From Crocinitomicaceae bacterium (GTDB lineage: Bacteria > Bacteroidota > Bacteroidia > Flavobacteriales_D > Crocinitomicaceae): DNA of 64,000 nucleotides. How positions within the stretch are numbered: the stretch's first letter is position 1; the number at the start of each line of letters is the position of its first letter. The position numbers were made by a program, and so were the translations under genes. The notes below the pieces were generated by a model, which saw only the letters and a list, made by a program, of their open reading frames with translations, was not told where the DNA came from and did no database searches. The DNA lies in contig JADJYC010000011.1 in the NCBI GenBank assembly GCA_016719925.1, positions 1 to 64,000 on the forward strand, written 5' to 3'. Below are positions 19,891 to 29,267 of the stretch, in pieces.

Positions 19891-22800
19891 TTACACGCGT
19901 ACACCAATAACACAAACATCATCCACCTGTTCCAAATCCCCTTTCCAATCAAAAAACGCTTTGCTCAATTTCTCCTTCTGCATTTCCATTGGATCATTTG
20001 CTATTGAAATCAAAAGCTCTTTCAATTTCTTATACATGAATTTTTTTCCTTTCTCACCACCAAATTGATCGGGCATTCCATCTGTCAATGTATAGACCAC
20101 ATCACCTGTTTTTAATTCAACTTGATTTGCTGTAAATGGAATATGTTGTTTATCGTGTTTTCCAACAGGCATTTTATCTGGTGCGAATTCTAAAATTTCA
20201 TTTTGTCTGACAATCCAAACAGGGTTATTTGCTGCGGCATAACTTAGTTTTTTTTATTTTGTAAGTCAAAACAAACCAAACTTGCATCCATGCCATCTTT
20301 ACCGCCTTCTTTGCTACCGTCATTTTTAAATAATCGATAACAAGTTTTCTGGTTTCGTTTAAAAATTTGATCCAGTTCTACTAAACCTTTTGTAACAGAT
20401 TCTTTCAAGCAAGCAATATTAGCAATACTCATAATGGCTCCAGGAACACCATGCCCGGTGCTGTCTGCAGTAACTAATGCAAATTGATTGTTCTGTAATT
20501 TTGTGGCCCAATAAAAATCACCGCTCACTACATCTTTGGGTTGAAAGAAAACAAAATATTCCTTTAGATTTTCATCTAATAAATCTTTTGTTGCCAAAAA
20601 ACTGCGCTGAATTCGTTCAGCGTAATTTATACTATCGGTTATTTCTTTGTGTTTTTCTTCGACGAGTTCTCTTTGTTTTTCTGCAATTTGTTTTTGTTCT
20701 TCGACGATAATATTTTTTTTGTACTAATTCAACTGTTCTATCTTCTACTGTCTTTTTCAAGTTGTTTTTGTCGAGTTCTTAATGATGCGGTTCGCCAACG
20801 GTAAATACCAAAAAGTAACGTCAAAATTAAAATACTTAAGGTGATTCTAAACCACCAAGTTTTCCACCATGGAGGACGGATTTCAAAAGCGTATTCAATT
20901 GGCTCACTCCAATATCCTTGACCATTCTTTGATTTGACTTTAAAAATATATTTTCCATGCGGTAAGTTACCATAAGTCGCGTAATTTTCGGAGGAGAGAG
21001 CGCTCCAGTTCTCTTCTATCCCTTCAAGTTTATATTGATATCTTACTCGTTTTGGTTGATTTGTATTGATTCCAATAAAGTTAAATGTGATATAATTGTT
21101 GTTGTACGCAAGACTCAAATTTTCCGGTAGTCCATACCATTTTGTTACACCGCTGAACTCATAATCAGTTAAAGCAACCCCATTACCAAGTAATTTTGTT
21201 TTTGTACCACTAAGAGCGATATTTTGCCATTCGATTTTTTCGTTGTATAGATCAAGGCTGGTGATTTCAGTTACGAGATGAGAAGTATCTTTTATTGATT
21301 CTTGCGGATGGTATGCAGTAACACGGCCGTTAGCCGCTGCCCAAATAGTTCCATCTTGATCCTCACATAAACTTTTCCCTTCATTTACACCAATACCTAC
21401 AAAACCATCTTCATAAGTATAATTTTCAAAAAGGCATGTTGATCAAATTGTGATTCTGAATCTTTTAGAAATCTTAACTTTCTTTCATTTGAGAGTTTGC
21501 ATAAACCTGATCGCGTACCGAACCATAAGTTCTCGTTATAGTCTTCGATGATTGATAAAACACTATTATTGCTAAGTCCTTCTTTTGTGTAAAATGCGTA
21601 AACGTTTCTCCGTCATACATATTCACTCCGCCTCCATCAGTCCCGAACCATAAGTACCCATCGCTATCTTCAAAAATGCTCCAAACGTTATTTTGGCTTA
21701 ACCCATCCTTGACCGTAAAATGAGTATAGGTCTCGCCGTCGTATTTTGTAACACCACCCTTAAAAGTTCCGAACCAAATGTTTCCGTTTTTATCTTCTAA
21801 AATTGACATTATGAAATTGCTGCTTAACCCTTCATTCGTAGTAATTTGTGTGAACGATTTTCCATCATAAAAACATGCTCCGTCATCTGTTCCAAACCAA
21901 ATATTTCCATTTTTGTCTTCCAAAATACACCGAATCGTATTGTCAGTGAGACCATCATTTTCTGTGAAGTGAACAAAAGTTTTACCATCAAACATAGTGA
22001 TGCCTTGGTTATAAGTGCCGAACCAAATATTTCCAGTTTTATCTTCAAATATTGACAATATAACATTTCCACTTAAGCCATTTTTTTTGAAAAATAAGTA
22101 AATGAAGAATGATTATAATTACAAACTCCGTTGGCCGATCCGAACCATAGATTACCTTTTTTATCCTCAATAATGTTATAAATGTTATCGCTGATCAGGC
22201 CTTCATTTTGCGTAAGGTGTGTAAATAGTTCACCATTGTATTTATTAACTCCTGAATTAGTTCCGATCCAAATTATTCCAGTTTTATCTTCAATGATTGT
22301 GCTAATAATATTATCGCTTAGGCCTTCTGATTCAGTAAAGTGTCTAAAATTATTTCCATCAAAATTGCAAACACCCCCACCGTACGTCGCGAACCAAATA
22401 ATACCTTCATTATCTTCAAATACGCTCCAAATCAAATTACCACTGAGCCCTTCATTTTCTGTATAATTGAAAAAATAATCACCATCAAATTTACTTACGC
22501 CCATTGATGTTGCAAACCACAAATTTCCATCTTTATCTTCGATAATGTCACGAACAACGTTGTTACACAGACCATTTTTTCTGTGTAATTTGTAAAAGAT
22601 ATTCCATTGAATTTGCAAGCACCCCCACCATAAGTTCCAAACCAAATATTACCTAATCGATCCTCAAAAATACTTCGCACACTATCGTTACTAAGTCCTT
22701 GACTTTTGGAAAATCGAGCAAAGGTCTTTTCATCATATTTAAAAACACCATCTCCGTCGGTACCAAACCAAATATTACCGGTTTGATCCTGAAATATTCC

Positions 22801-23525
22801 CCAAACTGGGCTATCGCTGAATCCTGTTTGAGAATTAAAGTGAGTGAAGTTACGTCCATCATATTTTGAAACCCCGCCACCAAAAGTGCCAAACCACATA
22901 TTGTCATTGACGTCCTCGTAAATCGATAAAATAGTATTACCACTAAGACCTTCTATTTCTGTATAGTTTGTAAATGTTTTGCCATCATACTTTGTTACTC
23001 CAGCTCCATCAGTTCCGAACCAAAGATTTCCCTTTTTATCTTGAATCATGCAATTTATGACGTCGTGTTTCAATCCATGCAATTTTTGAAAGAAGCTAAA
23101 GTTATGTGGATTCTGATCTTTAGTACTTGCGTCTCTGACCTCCACAATTTGAGGCATCCCTGCAACAAATGGAAGGTCAATTGCAATTGCGACTTTTGGA
23201 AGTTCAAAACCATTGGGGCCGGGAGTGCAAACGGTTGGACTTCCTGCTGTTGTTATCCTTGGTATGCCTGTTGGATGAACATTTGAATTTGTTGAAATTA
23301 TTGTTGGATTTTGTACAGGAATGTTTGTGAGTTTTTTTCATCGACAATTATTACAATTGGTTCCGTAATACTGTCCTGTGGTACTAAGTATCCATTGGCA
23401 TCAACTACTTTTGGATCAAAAGAATTTGTGGGAATTTTGTTTTCTTGTACGCAAGAAGAAATCAAAAGAAAAACTAAAAAGGGTACAAGTGCCTTATTGA
23501 GAATGTTGGATTGAGTTGAAATCAA
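19891..23525 (-). CDS. Lipoprotein-signal regulator-propeller/Y_Y_Y/SpoIIE phosphatase, frameshifted
   Basis: Paralogue of the IS-split gene and directly upstream of it (10 bases between stop and next start), so likely one operon. Pieces: 23298-23525, 22495-23157 (open to about 23300), 22073-22645, 21474-22058, 20738-21118, 20244-20597 and 19891-20172. Most breaks sit at T runs (23335, 22570, 22080, 20710, 20250). The start MISTQSNILNKALVPFLVFLLISSC has a lipobox-like LISSC. At least 13 regulator-propeller repeats of about 41 residues follow (pattern GLS.N.I.SI.EDK.GNIWFGT..GGV.KYDG). A Y_Y_Y domain (RVRYQYKLEGIEENW), a membrane helix (RITLSILILTLLFGIYRW), a coiled coil and a SpoIIE domain (SGDFYWA, ADSTGHGVPG, TDGMPDQFGG) complete it. 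Probable role: sensing an external signal and signalling inward by serine/threonine dephosphorylation. Confidence 0.8.
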
Positions 23526-23748
23526 AAATAATGAATTCTCTGATAGAAATTTCGTTTATAATTTTTTGACACTTTTGCAAAGTCAAATTTAGATCGAAAA
23601 ACTGCACGCTTATATTTGATTTACTTACACCCAATCGTGTATATTCAAGTAGTAATTCATAAAATGTACCCGATAGGGTATAATCTCTCTCTCCAATTCA
23701 AGAAATAGTAAAATAATTATTGAATAGTGCGGTTTATAGCACTATATG

Positions 23749-23779
23749 TTGGCAATTCTAAATTAATTCATATATTTGC
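23749..23779 (+). promoter_or_regulatory. Bacteroidota-type promoter for the hip operon
   Basis: GTTG at 23749-23752 and TATATTTG at 23772-23779 are separated by 19 bases, close to the TTTG-N19-TAnnTTTG consensus. The hipB start is 18 bases downstream. An inverted pair gtgc/gcac at 23728-23743 just upstream could be an operator half-site for autoregulation by HipB, but this is only a guess. Confidence 0.5.
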
Positions 23780-23797
23780 ATAATAAAGAGCCGTATA

Positions 23798-24016
23798 ATG
23801 CACTTTAAACCACTAATAGAAACAATAAAAGCCAGACGAGAAGCCCTCCGTGTAACACAGGAAGCCTTAGCGGAGCTATCCGGTGTGGGCTTGCGAACCT
23901 TAAAACAGTTTGAAAGTGGAAAAGGAAACCCAACACTATCAACGATTCAAAAGTTAGCAGATGTGCTTGGCTTAGAAATAACACTAAAAATAAAAAACAC
24001 AACCGGTAAGAAATGA
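23798..24016 (+). CDS. hipB: HipB-type XRE-family antitoxin and repressor
   Basis: 72 residues with a helix-turn-helix of the XRE/Cro type (RVTQEALAELSGVGLRTLKQFESGKGNPTLSTIQKLADVLGLEI). HipB proteins bind operators at their own promoter and join the kinase complex. The stop codon overlaps the next start as ATGA, so hipB and the next gene are translationally coupled. It is the first gene of a three-gene operon with a good promoter upstream. Confidence 0.85.
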   Translation: MHFKPLIETIKARREALRVTQEALAELSGVGLRTLKQFESGKGNPTLSTIQKLADVLGLEITLKIKNTTGKK

Positions 24017-24339
24017 GAACCGCAAAAATACTATTTAGGGATGAAGAGGCTGGCCTGTTGACTCAGCTTGATGATGGTAGTTTTACATTCCGTTATGATG
24101 ATACTTGGGTTTCAAACAACGATAAACCGGTCATCAGCCTTACTTTGCCTAAAACAAAAAAAGCATATCAGTCAAAATATTTATTTCCATTTTTTTTCAA
24201 TATGTTACCGGAAGGGTCTAATAAACAAGTAGTCTGTAAACATCATAGAATTGATCAAGATGATTATTTTGGTCTGCTGATGACAACGGCAAAAAGTGAT
24301 AGTATTGGCGCAGTAAGAGTGGTTAAAATAGAAGAATAG
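24013..24339 (+). CDS. hipS: HipS-like protein (HipA N-terminal subdomain as a separate gene)
   Basis: 108 residues that match the N-terminal subdomain of HipA kinases (LFRDEEAGLLTQLDDGSFTFRYD, then ISLTLPKTKKAYQSKYLFPFFFNMLPEG). In classic HipBA this domain is fused to the kinase; in HipBST it is a separate protein and, in the one system studied in detail, acts as the antitoxin. Here the stop TAG overlaps the GTG start of the kinase gene by one base. The end (GAVRVVKIEE) is natural for the domain, so a frameshift split of one hipA gene is unlikely though not excluded. Confidence 0.75.
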   Translation: MRTAKILFRDEEAGLLTQLDDGSFTFRYDDTWVSNNDKPVISLTLPKTKKAYQSKYLFPFFFNMLPEGSNKQVVCKHHRIDQDDYFGLLMTTAKSDSIGAVRVVKIEE

Positions 24340-25346
24340 TGAGTCTACCAAAAATAAAATATTGCCCGGGCACCTTGTCAAAAGGATTTGATACGTACAG
24401 TAAAACCTGTTTGAATAAAGTATTTGGTGGTAAAAAAGTACATCACGTTTTGCCTTATGATTCACCTGCGACGAATGAAGAAACAGATGAACTTTTTGAG
24501 GAGAATCGAAAACGTACTTCCATTTCAGGTGTTCAAGAAAAATTCTCAGTGATCCTTGAAAAAAATAAATTGCGACTCATCAATGAAGGTGAACGTGGAA
24601 CCTATATTTTAAAACCAATTCCGGGTGCAGGAAAAAAAGCAGATCAAATGCCGGCGAACGAACACCTCACTATGCAAATTGCACGTCAGGTTTATGGAAT
24701 AGAAACTGCAGAAAATGCATTGATCTTTTTTAAGGATGGAACGCCCGCTTACATTACAAAACGCTTTGATGTAAATGAAAACCTGCCTCGCGGCAAGGCG
24801 GGAGGAATAAAATTGGCCCAAGATGATTTTGCATCACTTGCCGGAAGAACGCCACAAACTCACGGTGAACATTATAAATATTTAGGAAACTATTTGGAGT
24901 TGTTTCAATTGATGCAAAAACATTTGCCGGTTTATAAATTGGAAGCACCCAAACTCTTAAAATTGCTTGTATTTAATTACCTGTTTTCAAATGGAGATGC
25001 CCATTTAAAAAACTTTTCATTGCTTGAAACACCAATGGGAGATTATCGCTTAAGTCCTGCGTATGATTTGCTGAATAGCCACATTCACGTAAACGACAAA
25101 GAATTTGCGTTAAGCGATGGATTGTTACCAAGAAATTTGGCAAAAGGAAAAATGAGTCAGCAATTTGCCATACTTGCAAAACAAGCCGGAGGGAGTGAAA
25201 AGATTTTTCACGATATTTTTTCGTTCATGATTTCAAAATCAGAGTTGGTTGAAAAATTGGTTGCTGCTTCTTTTCTGAACGATACAACTAAGAGAAACTA
25301 TTGGCAAGCTTATTCGGGGAGGTTGAAACAGTTGATGAAAGCTTAA
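24339..25346 (+). CDS. hipT: HipT-like serine/threonine kinase toxin
   Basis: 335 residues. HipT phosphorylates a tRNA synthetase (TrpS in the studied case), which stops translation. The Gly-rich loop TSISGVQEKF carries S61 and S63, in the position of the autophosphorylated SxS pair of HipT. The kinase core is NGDAHLKNF with catalytic D220, followed by LSPAYDLLNS with metal-binding D243. All key residues are present, so the kinase should be active. An insert encoding NLPRGKAGG (residues 148-156) in the middle of RFDVNE...IKLAQDDFASLAG comes from a dispersed palindromic repeat and keeps the frame. Confidence 0.85.
   Translation: MSLPKIKYCPGTLSKGFDTYSKTCLNKVFGGKKVHHVLPYDSPATNEETDELFEENRKRTSISGVQEKFSVILEKNKLRLINEGERGTYILKPIPGAGKKADQMPANEHLTMQIARQVYGIETAENALIFFKDGTPAYITKRFDVNENLPRGKAGGIKLAQDDFASLAGRTPQTHGEHYKYLGNYLELFQLMQKHLPVYKLEAPKLLKLLVFNYLFSNGDAHLKNFSLLETPMGDYRLSPAYDLLNSHIHVNDKEFALSDGLLPRNLAKGKMSQQFAILAKQAGGSEKIFHDIFSFMISKSELVEKLVAASFLNDTTKRNYWQAYSGRLKQLMKA
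24780..24802. repeat. Palindromic repeat inside hipT
   Basis: The bases aacctgcctcgcggca then aggcggg match, on the other strand, the repeat at 9292-9312 except for two extra bases. The length at this site keeps the hipT frame open. Confidence 0.65.
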
Positions 25347-25359
25347 ATCATTATTGATT

Positions 25360-25863
25360 ATGACATTAACGCGACATGACATAATACAAAGAGCTAACTA
25401 TTCCGATCGTTGGCATGTTTTAGAATTAACTGAATATTCTTCCTTGTTTGAAAGAGATGTCCTACTCCACATTTTTTGGAATAAGAACGATGATGTTCAA
25501 ACCATTCATCAAAGAATAGTTGATAGAATAAACTGTTTCCTGGCAATGGATAAATCAGAGCTTGATCGAATTAAAAGTGAAATTTGGAAGAATTATGAAA
25601 TTTCAATTCGCGTGACTGATTATGGAATAGTTCCACATGAGCTTTATGACAAACACAATAATTCAGAAGAAGCAAATCGGGAATTTTTTGGACACAAGAA
25701 TCAAGAAGATACATTTGCAGCAGCAAAAATAAATCATATCTACTTTGATGACAATTTAGACCTGGATCACTTGTATTATATGATTTGCTTTGATATTTCA
25801 TGGGACAATGAACATGGAATAAATATGTTTTGTAAAGATGGGAAAGTGGAATCGGTGGAATAA
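25360..25863 (+). CDS. Unknown cytoplasmic protein downstream of hipT
   Basis: About 167 residues from the ATG at 25360 (a TTG two codons earlier is the alternative). It starts 14 bases after hipT, so it may be a fourth gene of the operon. It is acidic, with no signal peptide or membrane segment. Features: an N-terminal helix-rich part (HDIIQRANYSDRWHVLELTEYSSLFERD) and a C-terminal DDNLDLDHLYYMICFDISWDNEHGINMFCKDGKV. The ending resembles small immunity- or accessory-type proteins in shape only; I do not recognise a family. Confidence 0.55.
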   Translation: MTLTRHDIIQRANYSDRWHVLELTEYSSLFERDVLLHIFWNKNDDVQTIHQRIVDRINCFLAMDKSELDRIKSEIWKNYEISIRVTDYGIVPHELYDKHNNSEEANREFFGHKNQEDTFAAAKINHIYFDDNLDLDHLYYMICFDISWDNEHGINMFCKDGKVESVE

Positions 25864-25893
25864 TCAAAATATTTCTTCCCGTGACTTTTCAAT

Positions 25894-26531
25894 TTAAGCC
25901 GATGATTTTTTCTCAGATTCCTTCAAATTATAATGCTTCCAAATTTTGTAAGCAACAAAACCGCTGATAGCTACCAAGGCGGTTATACCTATTATTTTCC
26001 CCCAATTTATTGGATTCGCGTCTGGCGTGATCGGTTGAACGATTATCGGCGCCGATATTACAGCTTTTGGTTTTGCTTCAAACCGAAACATTTGTTTAAA
26101 TGGTATGTCTTCAACAATCATAAAATTATTTTTTGTTACGATTTCGATTAAATAAACCCCGCTTTTGATATTATCTTCAATTAAAATGAAATCAAAAATT
26201 TAAAACAAACTCTTCCGTCTTGCGTCTGTTTTGGTTGTCCCATAGTTTTAAAACTGAAACCTGCAATTATTAGTTCGCGCTCATTGCAATGACGAATGGC
26301 TGAGTGATAAAGCCTTTTCAACGCTTTTGCATTGTTACTAAAACCAACTGTGTAATTTTTTTCATGTTGTAAACGCTCAGCGTTAATTTCACGAAAATAT
26401 TTTCCGCGATGACTGTCACAACAAAATAGTGCTTTCGAATTATTTGTATAAAATGTGCGATTACATTTACTGAAAAGACAATTTAGTTTTATCGCGTCCA
26501 ACGTGTCGTATAATGGTTCAAACGAACGCAT
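25894..26531 (-). CDS. Cys-rich zinc-binding-like protein with C-terminal membrane helix, frameshifted
   Basis: Pieces at 26181-26531 and 25894-26213 join if one frame break near 26,185-26,210 is corrected, giving about 210 residues; two overlapping genes is the alternative. The N-terminal part has a CLFSKCNRTFYTNNSKALFCCDSHRGKYF pattern (Cys pairs and His spaced like a zinc finger). The C-terminal piece runs IEDNIKSGVYLIEIVTKNNFMIVEDIPF, a T9SS-tail-like strand pattern, then a proline-rich linker and a membrane helix IIGITALVAISGFVAYKIW. It lies in the island next to tRNA-Asp, after the HTH gene. The function is unknown. Confidence 0.45.
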
Positions 26532-26534
26532 AGC

Positions 26535-26818
26535 TTATTGTTTAGGTTTAATTGATTCGTTGATTTGGCTTCTTAAATAAAAAACACGTCCACCTTTTTT
26601 AATTGGTTTCGGTAGAATTTTTAGCCGCGCCCATTTAGCTAGGGTGACCAGGCTGATGCCAAATAGTTTTGCGACATCCCTTCTTGGAATGAGGTCGTTC
26701 ATCAATTCTGGTTTTGGCTGATTTGCAGTAACAAGTTGTTGCTGCACCAAAATTGTAATGATAAGATTTTTAAATCTTCTTCTGTTAATTCAAATAGTTG
26801 TCTAATTCTTTCGCTCAT
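26535..26818 (-). CDS. HTH_17-type excisionase-like DNA-binding protein, frameshifted
   Basis: Starts at the ATG at 26818 (MSERIRQLFELTEEDLK); one frame break near 26770 leads into LVQQQLVTANQPKPELMNDLIPRRDVAKLFGISLVTLAKWARLKILPKPIKKGGRVFYLRSQINESI. This is the winged helix-turn-helix of MerR/excisionase type that is common in Bacteroidota integrative elements. It is about 94 residues when the frame is restored. Its position between two unknown genes and 1.4 kb from tRNA-Asp suggests an integrated element, but no integrase gene is visible. Confidence 0.65.
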
Positions 26819-27002
26819 GGGAATAATATTTATTGGAGCAAACATAGACCAAGTATTTTGAACCATCTGGGTAAGGTTACCCAAAAGTTACCTGGTCTAG
26901 AGTCTTAAAATTAGAATTAACCGATTATTTGAGACAAATCTATAAAGTTTGGTTTTGAAGGTTTTTTTTGACCGGTAATTACTTGTTGTAAATACGCATC
27001 AG

Positions 27003-27830
27003 TCAATTTTTCAAAAGCGACCGAATTTCTTTCCTAAAAAGGAAATTGTTTTGTAGCCAAACGCCAATAGAAGATTTTGTACTAATTATTTTGCCTTTGT
27101 CCTTTAGTGTTATTAATGCAAAGCCTATTGAATTTCCAAAACAATTTAATTTTAATGGTGCAGTGAGACTGCCTCCATTTAAAAGTATTTCAAGTTTATC
27201 TTTTTCATTTAAGTCAAACAAATATTTCGTCAAAATTTCAAGAAGATCAGGAAGAATTGTTTGGTCCATAATCAAAGGTTTTGACAAATCTTTGCTTTGA
27301 AATTCTTTAACTTCTACATTATAAAATTCGTCGATTATTACTGCATCTTCCACATTCTTAATCTTTTCAAAACCAAACTGTTTTCGGCGAGTCACAATCC
27401 AGGCATATAGAGTATCAGTTACATTTTCCACATTACTCGGTTTGTTCTGCTCATAAATAGATAAAATGTGAAATTCTAGTGTGTTCAAAAATTGAATCGA
27501 ACCTTTCCATCGTTCAAGATGATATTCAAGCAGCAATGGTATTTTTCTAAAATTCGTGATCATTAGTTGAAACGCGAACCAAAATTCGTAATGACCCAAT
27601 GAATAACGTGGAGTGATGACGATTGGAATTTTACTTTGCAACATTTGATCCAAATCAATGTCGTCAGGTTGAACGATGACTTTAATACTTTCCCAAAGCC
27701 GATCTAAATATTCCGCAGCATTTATGTTAGCTGTAATCTCAAATGTGTTATTTGAGATATTTTGTTTAAAGGAAATAAACGTATTTAAAATGTCAATCTC
27801 GTAAACATGTTTGTTAAAATATTTTACCAT
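27003..27830 (-). CDS. Unknown 275-residue protein of the tRNA-Asp island
   Basis: An intact protein with no signal peptide or membrane helix. I do not recognise a family. The C-terminal third (LILTKYLFDLNEKDKLEILLNGG-like, then KLNCFGNSIGFALITLKDKGKIISTKSSIGVWLQNNFLFRK) resembles a small winged-helix-like ending. It is preceded by a 190-base AT-rich stretch with long A and T runs (27831-28024) and followed on the same strand by the excisionase-like gene, so it may be the first gene of the element. Confidence 0.5.
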   Translation of the reverse strand: MVKYFNKHVYEIDILNTFISFKQNISNNTFEITANINAAEYLDRLWESIKVIVQPDDIDLDQMLQSKIPIVITPRYSLGHYEFWFAFQLMITNFRKIPLLLEYHLERWKGSIQFLNTLEFHILSIYEQNKPSNVENVTDTLYAWIVTRRKQFGFEKIKNVEDAVIIDEFYNVEVKEFQSKDLSKPLIMDQTILPDLLEILTKYLFDLNEKDKLEILLNGGSLTAPLKLNCFGNSIGFALITLKDKGKIISTKSSIGVWLQNNFLFRKEIRSLLKN

Positions 27831-28117
27831 TTAGTAAAGTTACTCGAACCACCGCAAATTAGCAATTGGTTTTTTTTGGTCAAAAATTTGAACAAAAATG
27901 TAGTATAAGCATTGAATTTTTTTTTTCCGAATTGGTTTTTCGAAAAAAATCAAAAACAGATTATCCAAAACGAAGAAAAAATTTTGAGGACACTAAAATT
28001 TTTGGAGTGGTCATTTAAGACAAAATGAGTTCAAGTAAAAAAAGTTTTAAAAACGAATTAGCAAAGAAAAAGCAATCCAAATTCAAAAAATCTGACCCCG
28101 AATCTGACCCACGGGAG
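27831..28117. other. AT-rich island edge without a clear gene
   Basis: Long A and T runs. A possible short coding start, MSSSKKSFKNELAKKKQSKF at 28025 on the plus strand, runs into sequence complementary to the tRNA terminator and tRNA-Asp, so I do not call it a gene. It could be the boundary of the inserted island. Confidence 0.4.
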
Positions 28118-28159
28118 GTAAAAAACAAAAACCCTGAGTGCCTTCGCGCCCAGGGTTTT
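28118..28159 (-). terminator. Terminator of tRNA-Asp
   Basis: Stem aaaccctg/cagggttt (9 bp, 28128-28136 with 28151-28159) followed on the minus strand by a T-rich run. Confidence 0.7.
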
Positions 28160-28191
28160 CTAAGCTTGCAGCCATACAAGCTGTTTTTTAT

Positions 28192-28268
28192 TGGCGGTCT
28201 GGACGGGACTCGAACCCGCGACCCCGTGCGTGACAGGCACGTATTCTAACCAACTGAACTACCAAACC
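28192..28268 (-). tRNA. tRNA-Asp (anticodon GTC), 77 nt with CCA encoded
   Basis: Minus-strand acceptor stem GGTTTGG pairs with CCAGACC with one T-G pair. The anticodon stem cgtgc/gcacg encloses the 7-nt loop ctgtcac, giving GTC. The T arm GGGTTCGAGTCCC is standard. The 3' end is GCCA, so CCA is in the gene. A Bacteroidota promoter lies 26 bases upstream and a terminator downstream. Confidence 0.95.
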
Positions 28269-28293
28269 AGCACCTTTCCTTTGAAAGGAGCGA

Positions 28294-28324
28294 CAAAATT
28301 AAGCAATTTTTAATGCTATGCAAA
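28294..28324 (-). promoter_or_regulatory. Promoter of tRNA-Asp
   Basis: Read on the minus strand: TTTG (28321-28324), exactly 19 bases, then TAATTTTG (28294-28301). This fits the sigma-ABfr TTTG-N19-TAnnTTTG pattern fully. Confidence 0.7.
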
Positions 28325-28340
28325 TAAAAGATTGAAAAAA

Positions 28341-29267
28341 TCAAAGAATTTTTTGCCGTTTGATCAGATATTGCTGGAGTACAAAGGCCAGACCTTCCTG
28401 AATATCAGCTTCTATAAAGTCAATTTTAAACTGTGTGCATTTCAGTTTCAGGGCACTCATGGCTTCGTCTACCTGATTTTTATAGAAGTCTTTGATCTCT
28501 CCCGGATGCAGTTTGATCTTTTCACCGGTTTCCAAATCAATGAAAGTTGTCGGACGATTTGGATACTCAAAATTCAGCTCATGTTTTCTGTCAACAACAT
28601 TAAATAAAAGCACTTCATGTTTGTTGTGTTTCAGATGGAGAAATGCATCTGTCAGTTCATCCATGGATTCGTTGGTGAAAAAATCAGAAAACAAAATGAT
28701 CAGTGAACGCTTGTGATTATTTTCCGCAATTTCATGAAGTGTATTTACAACAGAGGTAGTTCTGTTCAAAGTTTCCTGCTGCACAGACATGCGTTTTTCC
28801 AGTTCATGGAAAAGCATTTTGTGATGCGCGTTGGAAGTTTTGATTGCGCTGTCAAATTTTATTCCGTCTTCAAAAATGGTTAATCCAACTCCGTCTCTTT
28901 GTGATTTTAATAATTCAATAAGTGATGCAATGGCGTAAACACTAAATCCTAATTTATTGAGCGGATATTCTTTACTGATTTCCGGAAAGTACATGGAGGA
29001 AGAAATATCCAAAATGATTCTGCAGCGCAGATTGGTTTCTTCTTCGTATCGCTTGATGAAAAGTTTATCTGTTTTTGCGTAAAGTTTCCAGTCAATATGC
29101 CGGGTAGATTCGCCGGTATTATAAATACGATGTTCTGCAAATTCAACAGAAAAACCATGAAAAGGTGAACGGTGTAATCCGGTAATAAATCCTTCCACCA
29201 CCTGTTTGGCAACAAATTCAAGATTTCCGAATTTGGCAAGTTCCTGTATGTCTATTTTACCGTACAC
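28341..29267 (-). CDS. DUF58 domain-containing protein
   Basis: 308 residues. DUF58 proteins carry a von Willebrand A-like fold and usually work with a MoxR-type AAA ATPase and Bat proteins in envelope or stress functions. The hallmark is RHIDWKLYAKTDKLFIKRYEEE at residues 55-75, followed by LDISSSMYF, a metal-binding DxSxS motif (MIDAS-like), so metal binding is likely intact. No MoxR gene is nearby. The gene is intact and cytoplasmic. Confidence 0.88.
   Translation of the reverse strand: MYGKIDIQELAKFGNLEFVAKQVVEGFITGLHRSPFHGFSVEFAEHRIYNTGESTRHIDWKLYAKTDKLFIKRYEEETNLRCRIILDISSSMYFPEISKEYPLNKLGFSVYAIASLIELLKSQRDGVGLTIFEDGIKFDSAIKTSNAHHKMLFHELEKRMSVQQETLNRTTSVVNTLHEIAENNHKRSLIILFSDFFTNESMDELTDAFLHLKHNKHEVLLFNVVDRKHELNFEYPNRPTTFIDLETGEKIKLHPGEIKDFYKNQVDEAMSALKLKCTQFKIDFIEADIQEGLAFVLQQYLIKRQKIL

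Noticed and set aside
22182..22466. Plus-strand open frame within the SpoIIE sensor gene
   Set aside because: Shadow of the regulator-propeller repeats on the other strand; its own sequence is a low-complexity mirror of the repeats.
24013..25346. hipS and hipT as one hipA gene split by a base-call error
   Set aside because: The split falls at a natural domain border with a one-base stop/start overlap and a full HipT-type SxS loop; the error explanation is less likely but is kept as a test in the findings.
28025..28249. 75-residue plus-strand open frame ending GLDGTRTRDPVRDR
   Set aside because: Its second half is the complement of the tRNA-Asp gene and terminator, a well-known false-gene pattern.
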